DNA of 64,000 nucleotides from Patiria pectinifera (lineage: Eukaryota > Echinodermata > Asteroidea > Valvatida > Asterinidae). A program made the position numbers and the translations under genes. The stretch spans positions 28,782,197 through 28,846,196 of the forward strand of contig CM057149.1 in the NCBI GenBank assembly GCA_029964075.1. Direction: 5' to 3'. Shown piece by piece: positions 35,801 through 49,882 of the stretch. Below the pieces are notes generated by a model. It was not told the origin of the DNA and did no database searches. It saw only the letters and a list, made by a program, of their open reading frames with translations. Numbering within the stretch: position 1 is the first letter of the stretch; the number at the start of each line of letters is the position of its first letter.

Positions 35801-36309
35801 ATACAAGTACATCAACACGAAGAGAAAATCTAAGTTAAACATATTCTCCTTAGGACCCATATCTGGTCTGGTCAAGATTACATCAACCTGGTTAGGACGA
35901 GGAGGAGAAGCTGAAGGGCAAGGAGACGGTAGAGATGCGATCTCAAGATGGAAGCAGAACTACAATCATCAAAGGACTCCTGGAGAATAAGACAAGGATG
36001 AGATACATGTCATAAACACACACATTATAATATCACTCCATTTTTGCATATTACAGGGTGGTACTGCACTTTGTAGTACGTTGAACATTTAGCCTAACCA
36101 CCCACACAACAATGGTCTTGAGGCTGCTTGGGCTAGTAGTACATCTCAATGGATTGAAGGCGACTGCAACTAGAGGTTTATTGCCGGTTCTAGTGACAGG
36201 ATGAGTCATATCTGCTCTGTCAGACTCAAGAACGTTTACCCAAGGGAGTACGCATCAACAGACGGTTCTTGTTGCTGAGGCTGGTGCTTGGCTAGGAAAT
36301 TTGGTCATT

Positions 36310-36602
36310 CACAATGCCACCAAGAGTTTGCCCCAGAGAGTTCATTTTTGCCAGTGCATTGTGGTAGATGGTCCACAAATTCGCAGCGCGGGACATTTGA
36401 AATTGTTAGTTTTTCTGGTCAGTAGTTTCAAAAGAGTACGATTCTAGTACGATTCTAGTACATGTTTGCCCTTTTCTTTTCTTTTTTATAAATATGGAAT
36501 TTTTTGTAAGGGCGCAACGCTATGAATGGGCCATGTTTTTGTTGACCGTAAACTTGAAAAATTGACTTTCCATGGCAAACTCTTGGTGGCGCACTGCATT
36601 GT
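36310..36602. mobile_element. MITE with ACAATGCCACCAAGAGTTTG ends
   Basis: ACAATGCCACCAAGAGTTTG at 36311 pairs with CAAACTCTTGGTGGCGCACTG followed by CATTGT near 36577-36602. Adjacent sequence (36050-36300 and 36640-36730) has diverged similarity to 47650-47970, another repeat family. Confidence 0.55.
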
Positions 36603-37486
36603 AAATCAACCGAATTCTAGATCAAAGGTTCAAGCGATTTAAAGGGGCTTCCAACATGTCATTTATTTATGTTTGAATGAGGAACTTGCAAAATATGAAA
36701 CTTGCAAAACAAACTGAAACAATAGTACTGTCTCTGCAGCGAGGGTTTGAACGCCCAAAAGAGGATGTGAATGTGAGGCTGTTTCTTCCCCCCAGTGTTT
36801 CAACGTGTTTTTGAAGTTTAGGGTGACCTGTAGCCTAAATAAACCCACTGGATCAACAGAACTAAAGTTAGAGCTTTTGCAACTTTCAAACACTCCAGCG
36901 CTCTCAGTTCTACAGTTCTTTGCCTTTTCACTATGCTTAGTATCCAGTTAGGCAATTTTAAGACTCTGCCTTATTCAGTCTGCACTCCCCCCAAAAGAAA
37001 CCACCACCCCCCAAAAAAAAGAACAAACAAAAACAAAACCAGCTTATTGAAACACAATGCACACCACTTTCCTCATGGTTTTCAAATACGTTACGATGAA
37101 ATGAATGACTTTTGAATTTCACTATTAAATCCAACAGCACTATAAATGATCAGCAACTACGTAGAGTGCACGGTGATATTAACCAGACGAATATGGAAAA
37201 TCCCATCCTTGCCAAAATGAGCAATCTGTGGTCTGGGTCTTCAACCTTTACTTACATTCTCATCGAAGTCATAGCAATGTTCGCTGGGCCTCTCACGATA
37301 GCGGGGATGTTTGGCTGCTTCGCAGGGATCAGGGCCTTCACGTGCACGCGTCAAAGTCAGTTAAGGAAATTAAACCTAACTTGTGACCATTTGCTGTACA
37401 CCTGTGTGTAAAAGGCCATTGGGCAACAATTCCAAGCAAAAGTGGATACGGCTGAAAAGTGGAAGATTCAGGCATGCATTTTCATT

Positions 37487-37805
37487 TGAATAACATCTGG
37501 TTTACTGACTTGCTCATAATGCTTGGCACGTTTTGCTTTGAATTCTCCAGACCAACGACACTGTTGCTATATCACACGATACGGGGGCAAGCTGTTGCAT
37601 AGTTACGTAAGAGACGCTCAGCATCAATGCACTGCTCACAATGGGCGAGAATGGCACAAAGACACCAGACCATGCCAGAGCTGGGGGTTGCTAGCGTAAT
37701 GCTTGCCCCGAATGATGTGATATAGCAACAGTCTCTTTGGTCTGGAGAAGTCAAAGTTAAAACGTGCCAAAGATTTGAGCAAGTCAAGGTACCAGATGTT
37801 ATTCC
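37487..37805. mobile_element. Foldback MITE, long inverted ends
   Basis: Arms of about 90 bp: GAATAACATCTGGT, TTGGCACGTTTT, TCTCCAGACCAA and GTTGCTATATCAC on the left all recur complemented, in mirror order, between 37705 and 37805. No coding content. Confidence 0.75.
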
Positions 37806-38358
37806 AATTTTATTCGCATATGGCTTATTGCCTATATGTTCAAAGGTTGCAAACTCTTTCTCCTTTTCACCATTAGGCGCTACTCGAGCACAGAATCCTT
37901 ATGTCTGCATGACCTACGGCGACACAACAAATAGAACATTTATCAGTGACGGGCAGCTCTGTCACTTTTGGGTAGTAGAATTTCTATGCAGCACTTTTGA
38001 CGACTTGAAGGCAAAACTTGCACAAACTACGGTTGATGTACATGCCAATGGGGATTTGCAACCGCACTGCGTCCTCCCCCTTTTGCCAATGAGTTCTGCT
38101 ACTAAGGAGGGAGGGATGGTTCAGTGATGTTTAAATATGCCTTCATGCCCTGATGTACAAAACTGTTAAATCCATGCTCTTTGGGTACATCATACATTTT
38201 TCATAACAGAACAAGCGATAAGCACGATACAGCTCATGTTTTGTGCATTGAGATGAAATGTTCCAGTTTGGGGGTTGACAATCCCCCTCCATCCCTCCCC
38301 TTACATCTCAACCCCCCCCCCCCTTCCAAAACTCAGGTCAGGGAAAGAGCCTGTGACC

Positions 38359-38807
38359 CATAGAGCTATATTAAATTACTAGAGCGTTGACTCATGTACA
38401 AAGTGATGCCTGCTGGGCGCATCCATGTTTGTGCACAAACCTATGGAAAACTTTTTGTACTTCTTTTGTACGGTTATTTGCATATCTGCGTTTGTATTCT
38501 ATACAGGTGCGTTATCGAATCCGATACGCCCAAAACCGTAACGCACGATCAGCAAATGAGCGTTTTGTTTTGCTCTTTGCTCTAGCTGCAGATTCTTTTT
38601 GCACGTCATGAAGCGCTGAAGTTGTTCATGTATGTTCTACTTGCGCGTTACATTTAGAGTACACTTTCAAAATTCAATCCATCTCATTTCATTATGTTCT
38701 AAAAACACGCACATGAATTCAAAATGTCTGCCCCCAGGACGGCTTCAAAGCGTCTCCAGATGCAAGATTGAGGAGAGGGCGCTCTAGTTATTCAATATAG
38801 CTCTATG
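38359..38807. mobile_element. MITE just 3' of the alpha-2/delta gene
   Basis: CATAGAGCTATATTAAATTA at the left and TCAATATAGCTCTATG at the right are inverted, with CTAGAGCG/CGCTCTAG just inside. Only about 20 bp separate it from the stop codon of the calcium-channel subunit gene. Confidence 0.7.
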
Positions 38808-38829
38808 CTGTGACCGGACTACAAGTGCA

Positions 38830-41800
38830 CTAATTAGCACTCATCAATGTGGGTGTGTCAAGGATATCAGGAGGCGGTTCCTCGGCGACCTGGGTGACCA
38901 CTTTGTTGGGGCAAGCATCGCATCCAGATTCGGTCACCACTAGAAGAAGGTTGGTATCGTCGATGTGACTTGCACGCCACAACCTATATCATACAAAAAC
39001 GCAAACATAGTTGTTACATTTTAAACCAGCTCGAAAATGATCTCGGAAGCTGCGGGCCAGTGAGTTCGTGTTCATACCGTACATGTGTACCTTCTGCTTA
39101 GTCTGTATGAGATAGATGGCGCTGTTGCATGTACATGTCTCTGGCATTGAAATAAAGGATTTCCCATTTGTTGAACGTCACAATGCAAACTTGACCTCGA
39201 TAATGCAAGTCTGTCTGCCCTCCCTTGAGGGCCATAAAACTGACACAGGGCCTCAAGCAGGAGCTGGGTAAGGTGAGTTATAGTGCACAGGTGCGCATTA
39301 CAATGTTTGTTACTAACTAACTAACCTACGGACTAACGGAGAGACATGAGCACTTGGAGAGCTGCTTTCCGCAGCTAAAAATTAAAAACAGTTTGTAGCT
39401 CAAACTCTTAGGCTTGGACCATATTAAAATAATACAGTATAGTGACATATTTTCTTTTTTGATACCAAACATTACTGACTTATGTAGCCAAAATAACGAA
39501 ATACTGACAACCTGCTCCTTATAAACGCAGCAACATGCAACATCTTTCAAAGTGACAAGCCTGCCCAGTGCAGCAAGATCCATCAGGTCACAAATCTCAA
39601 GGCCCAACTGCCTCAGAGTCTGTGGTCACCTGGTGCAGCAGGATACAACTGTGGCATTTTTCAATGGGACTAGCTCTCATTGTTTCAGAATTGTCAGTTT
39701 ATGCACTGGTGTTGATGGCTCAGTGCAGAAAGGTTCCACAAACTTTTACACCTGATGCACTGTGTTGCATCTGGCAGGGTTAAGCCCGGTTCATACTTGG
39801 CGAAAGCGAAAGCGAATTTGTGACGTCATGGCAAGTATTCGGGCTGCGAATTCGTAAAAGTTAAACATATGTCAACTCGGGCGAATTTCACAGCGAATGT
39901 TTCATGACGTCAAATTCGCTTCGCATTCACGTGAAGTATGAACCAGGCTTTAGGGTCAATGCTTGTGCTTGTTACCTTGAACAGCCGGTACAGTCAATCA
40001 AACCACTGGAGTATCTGATGCCGTCCCCATAGTAGTACTGCTTCACAATCTTGATACAGCTCACGTTTTTCGAAGCTTCTATGTCTTCAGCTTCAACATA
40101 GGAAGCTAGAAAACAATAGGAAGAAATGTATACAATCTGGGGTATAAAAGTGTTCTAAAAAGTGGGTATTTATACAGCCCTTTTGACAAAAACGTCATAA
40201 ACAATAAAATTACACTTGCCATGAGGTCTTTCAAAATTCCTTAGGCCAAGAAAAAAACCCAACATTTTCTTGTCCCCGCTCACTTCCTTTTTCCCCGCCC
40301 ACTTTAAATACAATGTATTTTGGTACTCAAAAAAATAATTATTGGTGATACTGGCTGCAACCTACTCAGACAGATGAATTTGAAGCCAAACTCTTGGGGG
40401 CCATTTTTAATTACCGCTTTTTGAGACCTTTTCTTTGGGTCACTGGCCTTTTGTTTTGATGCCAATTTGAAATACTTCGTTAAGAGTGCACAGCCCAAGT
40501 TACTACAACAAGGGTACACATCGTCGCAGAGCTGACAAACCGACGAATAAGCGAAAACCTAGTTTGGAGTAATTCGCGTTTGAAGTTGGACACTTTTCTG
40601 GGCGCCGTATTTTACCCTTAATGTTTCGATAAAAACCCTTTTAGTATATATTCTGAATAAAATAGGAAACTAAGTATCCATCAGGTCACTTATTTAATCA
40701 GAGAAGTTGTGCGATATGATTTTATTTGATCGTAAACGTATTCGTCAGTTTGTCAAATTACATTAATCTCCAATAGTCGGTTGTTCTTCACACTGTTTGT
40801 TAGCTATTCGTCAGTTTGTCGGATCGCGCGCGCCGCGCGCGCCAATCCGACGAATAACATTCGTTGGTACTTTGAACGCACACCTTACATAAGCTGGTTA
40901 CCAGCAAAATCTCGTATTCGTCACTATGTCAAATTATGGATTTGTTTTTGTGAGTGATTCGCCACAAGGGGGGCTCTGAATCTCAAAATCCAGACAAAAA
41001 TTAAAAATTTTGGCATATATACATGTACTTGAAAGAGCAACCTTCATAAACCCTAAAAATAACAAAAATTTGAAATCACCAAAATGGTCGATTCGCCGGT
41101 TTGTCAGCTCTGCGAAGACATTTAACTGCAAAACATGTGTCACAGGGTAGCCAAAACAGTGAAGTTGAACAAAACATACGAGCTATACTGACATGGTATG
41201 TTGCAACCCAATGAAATCAATTTGATCACAAGAGAGTAATTTCTGCGCAAAGCCATGAAATGTGATCCATTTTCTTTTAAAGAAACTACAAAATTTAATA
41301 AGTTTTCCAATGGGCATCCTTAGAGTGTCGTTTGAAATTTCTTTTTTACTTGTTAAAAAAATGTAAATTTATTGGTAACATCAGATAGTACCACAACAAA
41401 AAAATGATATCAATACTGCTAAAACAATGCAAACTTACTGCTAAAATCACTGACTCCGAGGAAGAAGATGTCATACAGAAAATGACGAAGGAATGACCTT
41501 AACAAATAAAAAAAAGGATAAAAATGATGGAGAAATACAGCAATGTTTACGTTCATCAACAATATATTTGACCATTTAAATTAAGGTGTAACAAAAATAA
41601 CAGTGGGTTCGTTCAGTAATGACAGTATGACGATTCTTGCCGAGATCACATTCTACTATTAAACCAAATGTTAAAAAAAGGGGCTTCCCTGAAGTAGGAC
41701 TGTACAACATATTCTACAACTCGTTGTTGACGCAGCAGGTTGTCGCAACTGCGATAACCCGCCACCGTGAAAGGGCGTTATCATCATGACAAACCACCAT

Positions 41801-44800
41801 CACCCACGAACCGCCAGAAAAAACGTCTTGGAAATCTTGTCGCGAATGTGCAATGCGGGCAAACCTGTTCAAAACCTTTCATGTTAGTTCTGAATCAAAC
41901 TCCTAAATTCCTTCCAGTAGCGATGGGATGCGATGCGAGGGTGCAGCCTAGCCTACACCAACTCGGGACTTGGTCGGCGCCCTCCACTCTTCCCTATCCA
42001 GCATTAGGGTCCTCAGCTCTCCCGTGTACCTGAGACCAACGTCCCGCCGCAGCGTGTCTATAACCGTGGCTGGTCTCCGCCCCAAGTAGCATACAAGATG
42101 CAGCAAGACTCTTGTGCATCTTCAGTGGTCAGCTCTTAGTGGTGTATAGTCCTCGTCTCGTGCGAATCAAAATGGACCGTAATTGCCTGCAGAAGTAGCG
42201 CATGCACACTAGTTTCCCACAAGATCCCCAAGACGATGTTACTGGCGGTTTGTGGGTGATGGTGGTTCGTTGTGATAACACCCTCTCGTTGTGGCGGGTT
42301 ATCCCTGTGGCGGGTTACTAAACGTATGCATAGGCATATCTTTTCAGATGTGTGAAACCTCTCTATTAATTAGCATAGGTGAGCAGCTACACTTCAAGGA
42401 TTTACAAAGAAGCCCCTTGCTGAAAAAAAAAAATGGGCAAGTTCCTTGTCATTCCATTTGGAATCTTTGCTGATGTTGGTTTGTTTCCTCCATAATATCT
42501 ATAAACACTCAAAACAGCAAGTGTTTGAAAACGCAACTTACCATGCAGCAGTGACTGCCCAAGTATTGAAATTCACCACATCAGAGAGTGTTGGCTGCAC
42601 AAAAAAAAGAACAATGTAAGAAATACTTGAATTTCTGTTTATTTAACTCAAGACAGTTAAACTGGCCGTAAGTCTGAGTATGTTGGCCATTTCATCATAT
42701 TTCATTAAATTAATTCTACTCACCACGCTTGTGCTTCTGGGGCCAGATGATCCCGCTCCAGCACTCTGTCTGGGGCACGCAGCCTGGAAGTCATTCATTG
42801 TCATCCTATGTCAAGGCAATATCAAGAAATATTGATTTGAGGGCAATAGAAAGAGATATTGATATGAAGGCAATATCAAGCCATACTGATTCATGAGGTA
42901 ATATTAAGCAATATTGATCTATGAGGCAATATCAAGAAATGTTAACAGTCTTGAATTCCCCAAGTTTAATATGACCTAGGGAATTTAGGTTAATCAAAGA
43001 GAAAATATCAAGACATATTGATCCACAAGGGCAATAATGAGAAGTATTGGATTGGGGCAGTATCAGGAAATGTTGATCAACGATGCAATATGAAGAAATC
43101 TAAACTCAAGAGTGCACACATTACATAAAGTAATACAAATGAACTATGGTCCGTGAGAGCAATATCAAGACATATTTATCAATGAAAGCAGCATCAAAAC
43201 AATTATCCATTAGGAAATATCGATATATTAATCCACGACAGCAAAATCAAGGCCTGCTGATTTGAGAGGTTAATAACAATAAATACTGAACCGCGGATTA
43301 ATAATACCATTAATACGTAACAGTGAGGTCCTTTTAGATACACTGCGATACAACATGACAATATTATTAAATGTTCATCAAACTGATAATCAAATCATAA
43401 ATGTGTTGTTTCTAATGCAGTACAGTGCAACGTCACTATACCGAACACCGCTATACCACACATTCAGCTATACTGAACATCGTGCTTGGCTCCTGATTTG
43501 TGTGTTCATAACGTACTGAACTTTGTTGGAAAAAATGTCAACAGAACGGCAACAAGTCCCTATTTTTTCTCCCAGGAACATGAAGGAAAAGCCACCCATA
43601 GCTGTAGGTAGTAAGCTGAAAAAAACTGTGAAATTACATTATTCAATAGTCGGCACATGTTCAAAGCCATCGTTCAGTAACTACCAGGGCATGCAGGGTG
43701 AAGTTATTTATTTATTGAAAAGTGAGTACCGGAGCACCGGCAGCTTAAAATCGCTATACCAAACGATCACTATTATGAACAATTTATGTAGATCCCACGA
43801 TGTTCGTTCGTATAGTGGCGTTCCGCTGTACTGATGAATTTATAAAATCATGAAAATGATGGAAAAATATTAGAAATTGAATACTACCACATACAGATTA
43901 TAGACAGTTTTGTTCTTGAGATCCAGCATCAGATCGCCATCAATAATCCCAAAGAAACTGCCAACCTAGGAAAGAAAACAAAAAAAGGAAAGAATGATTT
44001 TCATAAACAATTTGTTATGTGTCTCTTTCTGCATTCATCTGTATCCAACAAAACAACAGGGTCATTAGGCCATGCACTGCATGACAGCGCAGTAAGGGCC
44101 CGTCTCAATATCAGTGACTAGTTCCAGACAAGTTGCGAACATTCTATCGGGTATAAGTTACAGGATTCTGAACAACTTCCTTGCAGTGTTCCCACAATGA
44201 AGTTGTTGGTATCGGTGAGTCAAGTAGTTGTTGATGTAAACTTCCCCGGAACATGTCCGGGACAAATGCAGAGCTTCTTCCGGACAAAGTGAATGATTCT
44301 ACCCGCAACTTGTCCAGAACTCGTCCCGGATATGAATTTGGACAAGCACTAAAACACAGGAATGTGCTTTTAAAGGGAATATACAACATTTGCAAACATT
44401 GGAAAACAAAACTACCAAATTTTTACGAAATACCTTACTAGGATGTTGGTAAATGACAGTCTAAAGCATCCTGTAAAATTATGGCACCTGGTGTGAAGTC
44501 ATTTTCAAGAAAAGTGGTATTTTGTATAAATTTCCTACGATGGTCGGCCGACCACCGTTGGAAATACCTATCTATTTTTCAACTACTGCTCCAAATTTAC
44601 CCTTTTTTCAGTCCAAATTTTGTTTGCTATTGGTTACATGTTCATGAATGGGTGCAGGCCAGCTAGACTGGTTTCCTTACCTTACAATTTTTGGGCATCA
44701 ATAAATTGATTCATTACATCTTTAGTGGAGTCAGGGAACCAGACTACTTGAACATATTTGTTTTTCTTGGTTTTTCCAGCATTTTCGAACACAAAACTTC

Positions 44801-47800
44801 AAACTTGTCAGTGTAACAGTATTTGATCTATTATACTAACCCCTCAAATAGTTCATTTCTGAAAAATACAGCAAAAGCCAATGATGTACATTCCCTTTGA
44901 GCTGGCTTCCAATGACAAATCAAATTTATGCTTGTTTTTTTGAAGATACATTTCGACATTTATGGGAATAATATTTTGGGAATCTTACATTTCCTTGGCG
45001 ATCTTCCTGGTTGGTTGCTACGATGAATCCACCATCGTCAAGGATGTAGCACTGGATACTCTGGAGAAGTAAGAGGGCGAAACAGTCTTCAAATCTTGAC
45101 AGAATTTCAAGACATGCAAGAAATGGTCCTTGTTGGAGATGCGTTCCCTGCGCTATTTATATCTATTCGCAAAATTTGTTTTTGTCAATTGCTATTATCT
45201 TAGCGATGTAAACGTTATTCAATTTTCAAAGAGACTTCAAACGAAAAATCCACTGATATTTAGTTATTGCATAATTTCTTCTCAAAATTCGACTTATTGG
45301 CTGCTAAGCAATAATTCGGCTCTTGCTGGGCAGGTTAATTTGTGGGCAAAATGACAGCCATTGCTCAGTTGGTTGCAGACGCCCTAAATCGGAATAAAGT
45401 AGAGTTGTTTTTCCTTCTTATAAAAACAACACATACAAATTAAAAATTTGTTAGGAGAAAAAAATCAATTTAATAGTTAGCAGTTCAGAAATCAACAACC
45501 TTTCCACACTAGAAACGAAGGGACAATTTCAAACACGAAGAACCTGGTTTTGCCAGCTACGACTTTGCTTTTTGTACCAACAGCTATATTAAAAGCACCA
45601 TTAAAGAAAAACAAGTTTATAACTGTTGGCACAACTCTTTAAAACTTGTGCAAGTCAAAAGATTTCATATAAGGCAATTTTCATAAGGATTTCATATTTG
45701 CAACAGAGCTTTTAATCCTAACCTTCCCAAATCCTCCAAAATCATCTTTGCAAAATCAAGGATTTTGCAGGATTGAGGCTATATGGCAAACTTGTGTGGC
45801 TGATTTTGGAGGATGCACTGTGTCGAGGTCTTGGGCCGGACCTTATTTTGTTTATAAATGCTCAGTCGGGCCCAAATGTAGGCCTAGATTGTACTTGAAA
45901 TCCTCTGTACTGCTCCAGGATGTCACTGGCTCTGCTTCAACATACTGACAGCGATTGCTGGAGTATTTTGCAGGATTGAGTCTGTATGCAACTTTAACAT
46001 GGAGGCAGTCGGAGGATTTTGCAGGATTTAGGTTACATCCTAGCAAAAAATTGCCAAGGAGTTAGGGTTAAAGAACTCAGTGAATACACCTGGTGTGAAT
46101 TTTTCAAATCTTTTCCATCCATCATATTGTAGTGAGTGGTCAAGGAGATGACAGAGTAGGAGGTTTTTTTTTATCATTTCTCTAAATCGTTAATCAGATA
46201 TCATGGTTAATTGGCTCAGTCAGAGACATTCATTCCGCCCTTTCCTAATGCTGGAATGGCCCGAATACAAAAAAACCAAAACTTCTTGAAACTTGAAATA
46301 AAAGTTACTTTCATCTGAAGCTCAGGTCAGGTGTGGATTTACACCTGGGACTAATTTCACAGCACTGCTAAGCACAACAATTTGCTTAGCACAACAAAAG
46401 TCTGGCTTATAAAAGCAGGTTACCGGCCAAAACTCCAAGTGATGTATATTGCTCATGATTAGTATTCAGCTGTCGTTTGCTTAGCATGAAAATCATGTGG
46501 CGTTTGGGCTGGTAACCTGCTTTTTTATAAGCCAGACTTTTTTTGGTGCTGAGCAACATTTTGTGCTAAGCAGCATCGTAAAATTGGCCCATGTTCTGTA
46601 ACTCAAGTGGAAGCCTTCGGTTTCAGAATTGCATCCAAACGAGACTGTGATGCAAAAAATCTTTGTCCAATTCACCCACCTCATTCAAACAGGACAATTT
46701 CTCGTCTTCCATGTCGTTGAATCCCTGTTTCAAATTTAAAAAAAAAACACCATAAAGGTCATTTAGCAAACAATATCTGGGTTACAAAGATTTTATGCAA
46801 GCTTGCATCCAACTGCACATAATAGGGACATTTCTTTTTTTACTTCTATCTAGATCTGCTCCTCATTGTGGGGCCATCCAAGTTATCAATTATTTTCAAA
46901 ATCAGTGACGCAATTGGGAATTAACAGGGAAATAAAAGTTTTAAACTAGAAATGTAATGTTAAGAATTGGGATCCGGCCAAAATTATTGGAAATGCTAAT
47001 TTATGACAATATTTGAGCAGATAAAATATAACATTATACAAAATTGTAATTGCAGTACCCTCCACGTTAGTATGGTATAGGTTTTCCCATCCAATTTTCT
47101 TCTGCACGTCTTGAATCCCATTTCAATTCAACGATAGTTCAATCGTTTTCATTGTCCGTGCATTCGGTTTTGAGAAACAGACGGCCAATCACGTTACCTG
47201 TGCAATCTCGTGGAACTAATCACTTACCCATTTATTCATGTAATATAAATCAAGCAATATAAACCAATCATCTAACGGTGGTTTGCGGTTACCAGCAACA
47301 GCACCCGCGCCATGGCGCACGACGGCTGATTTACGTTAGTAATTCTGCATTTTCATTGGTCAATTCACAACGAGTAATGCATTATGCATGTTTACCAAAT
47401 TGGTAGACAAATGTAAAGAGAAACATAAGCGTTCTCCCCGAGATGGTAAAGGCCCTCACGGCTTCGCCGCTCGTGCTAGTCTTTTTACGTGTCAGCATCC
47501 GGGGTGCGTCACGTGTCCGGATAAGCGCGTGGGACTTGACTAAAGGCTAGGAATAGTACAGTCTGGAGTACACATTATAATAGGGGGTACACATTATAAC
47601 AGGGGGTCCAAATTCACTCAACTGTTTGCTGTCTATCAAGTTTACAGTTTGCAGATTGTAAAGTGGTCAGACAACTGCACACAGCCGTCACTTGAGCTTG
47701 CTGACTAGTTCTATTAACAGGATGGTTCACTATCCATGCCCTGCGTCGAGGCCGGCTAGACTCAATGTTAGGACTTTACTACACAAACATGTGGTTCTTC

Positions 47801-49882
47801 TCAGAGGAAATGGGGTTTGGCTAGGATTTTCAGGGTCAATAGTTGAACTATTAATTAAAGGGGCGCTCACCACTTCACTTGGCACTGTTTGAATGAGAAA
47901 CTTGGTGAAATATGACATTTTTTTTTTTAATAAAAAAAATTGAGCAAAACGGACTGCACTTTGCAATACGTTGCCTGCGCGGAGGGTACACGGAAAAGGA
48001 ATAAAATCTAACCTTTTTAGTTTTGCCTATCCACATGTCATTGAACACATCGGGGTCCAAACTGGCAGCGACAACTGGAGATGGAAAGAAACAAAAAGAG
48101 GAAACAATTATTTATGGTTTCATGATTTACAGGTTTATTCTGAATGTGCACAAAGCCATGGCATCTTCGCTTGACAACGCTTGAGCATCAGGCGATGCGT
48201 TCAAATATCTCTCCCAGTGGCCTCCCCCAACTCTCCCTCTCTTACTGTTGAGGGGGTACTTGTGCGCGGATCCCATAAAAAATATAATTGTTTCATGGTT
48301 GACAATTTTGGAGAACCTCTTTTGGAATGGAAGTCAACGGAGTAATTAATAAGATTGATTTTTGCTTGCACCGTAAGGATTCATCTCATTAAATATGTGA
48401 ACAAGTTGTGGACAAGTATATCCATGATACGACCGTTGTATGGGATTTTAGTTGCAGAATTCAGAAAAAAAATCTCTGGAATGTTCAAGTAATAAAGCAG
48501 GGTTCCCACAGAAATCTGAAAATTTCCAGGACAAACTAGGGCTTTCCATAACCAATTCCTACACTGTTTTGTCATCTTAGGAGCCCATTTACCTTACCCT
48601 GGCCAGTCATTACACTGAGGCAAGGGGCGCCACTCCCTTATAGCCTTCCAGTTTGACACAAGACCACTGAGAATACGGCACATCCATGTATAGGATCTAC
48701 AACACATGTAACGTCCTATTGTTTTGCATTTAGTTTGTGTCCAGCCTGGGCCCATCCAATGGGTACTTCGAAAGAAAAGAAAGCATTAGAATTTACAACG
48801 CATCTGAAAATACTGTGAATTGATGACTATTATCAAATTAACATTGTTGACCTCAACTTACGTTCAACCGATCAGGCTGATAAAAATTGGGTAAACTCAG
48901 ACATGGGAGTCTGTGACTAGACTCGTCAGTGTTTGCTACAAAGACGTTCACAGAATTTCGAGAACATGGACCGGCGAGACTCGATTTGGGAGGACCCCTG
49001 CATGCAAAGAATCTACGTACTTACCTGCATGAATGATGTCCTTGGTCATGTGAACTGCCTTGCTGACCATGAGAGATGTCCAGTAGGATTCATTCACTGG
49101 CAACATCACACCGTCTAAATATGAATTCCAAAAGCAGCAGCAGATTAGGAATTGAACATTCGCTGACCATCGGCGACAGAAATTCATAAGGTCAAACATT
49201 TAATGGGAAAACCCCCCAAGACTACGGTAGCTTGGATAGAGGATCTGGACCCAAAAGGCTCAGTTAAGAACGTCATCTATACTCAATGACTCAATCTAGT
49301 AAACTGCCAAACTGAACCAAAATTCGCCGAACATAGCATTTGTGAACCCCACAAAACCAAACCGAACTAAATAGTTCAGTTTGGCACGTTCGGAAACATG
49401 CCGTATAGCTCCGCGTATTTCTATCAGCGCTACCTCAATAACATGGTCCGCCTCTACAGACTTCACGGTCTTTGTGTGTGTGGGTGGGTGTGTGTGTGTG
49501 TGTGTGTGTGTACATAGCAGTGGGGGGGATTAGCGTGTTTAGACATCACCCAGAGGCGAGTCGAGGCAATCTTGACATATAATCCATCAGCCGTGCCTGT
49601 GTATAAAAACAGCCAATGCGTGTTGTCACCTCTTCTGAACTGGTTAACACAGTCCTCTTCACTCTTCACATACATTTTTTTTCGTTTTTTTTTAGGGGGG
49701 GCGGGGGAGGAGGGTGGAGGTCTCTCCCCCCCCCCCCCAAATAAGCCTATGAGCCTCACCCACCTGAGTTGTAGGGTGCAGCAAAGACGTATTTGTCAGT
49801 GTATAGTGCCCTTCGGTAGTACTGCTGATCCCATGGATCTTGGAAAGCCGCTATCTCCTCGGCAGTCCATTCATCCAGAACG
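38830..49882 (-). CDS. CACNA2D: Alpha-2/delta exons, C-terminal part with short tail
   Basis: Eleven exons from 49764-49882 (WDQQYYRRALYTDKYVFAAP) to 38830-38983. Notable pieces: VVAASLDPDVFNDMW (48013-48074), SIQCYILDDGGFIVATNQED (44989-45060), VGSFFGIIDGDLML (43891-43965), PTLSDVVNFNTWAVTAA (42542-42594), IRYSSGLIDCTGCS (39976-40105) and TNLLLVVTESGCDACP (last exon). After CDACP the chain continues only about 25 residues (VVTQVAEEPPPDILDTPTLM then SAN and TAG), with no hydrophobic stretch. Family members usually carry further cysteines and a hydrophobic GPI-signal or membrane tail. Confidence 0.9.

Noticed and set aside
37112..37411. 99-codon plus-strand frame with a hydrophobic middle (TYILIEVIAMFAGPLTIAGM)
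   Set aside because: No splice context, no recognisable family and surrounded by repeats; too weak to call.
41767..42033. 88-codon plus-strand frame
   Set aside because: Lies inside a MITE and covers its terminal inverted repeat.
42784..42803. Earlier acceptor for exon 42724-42783 adding DDNE
   Set aside because: In the phase set by the previous exon it meets TGA at once; the acceptor ACTTCCAG before the codons for AACPRQ keeps the frame.
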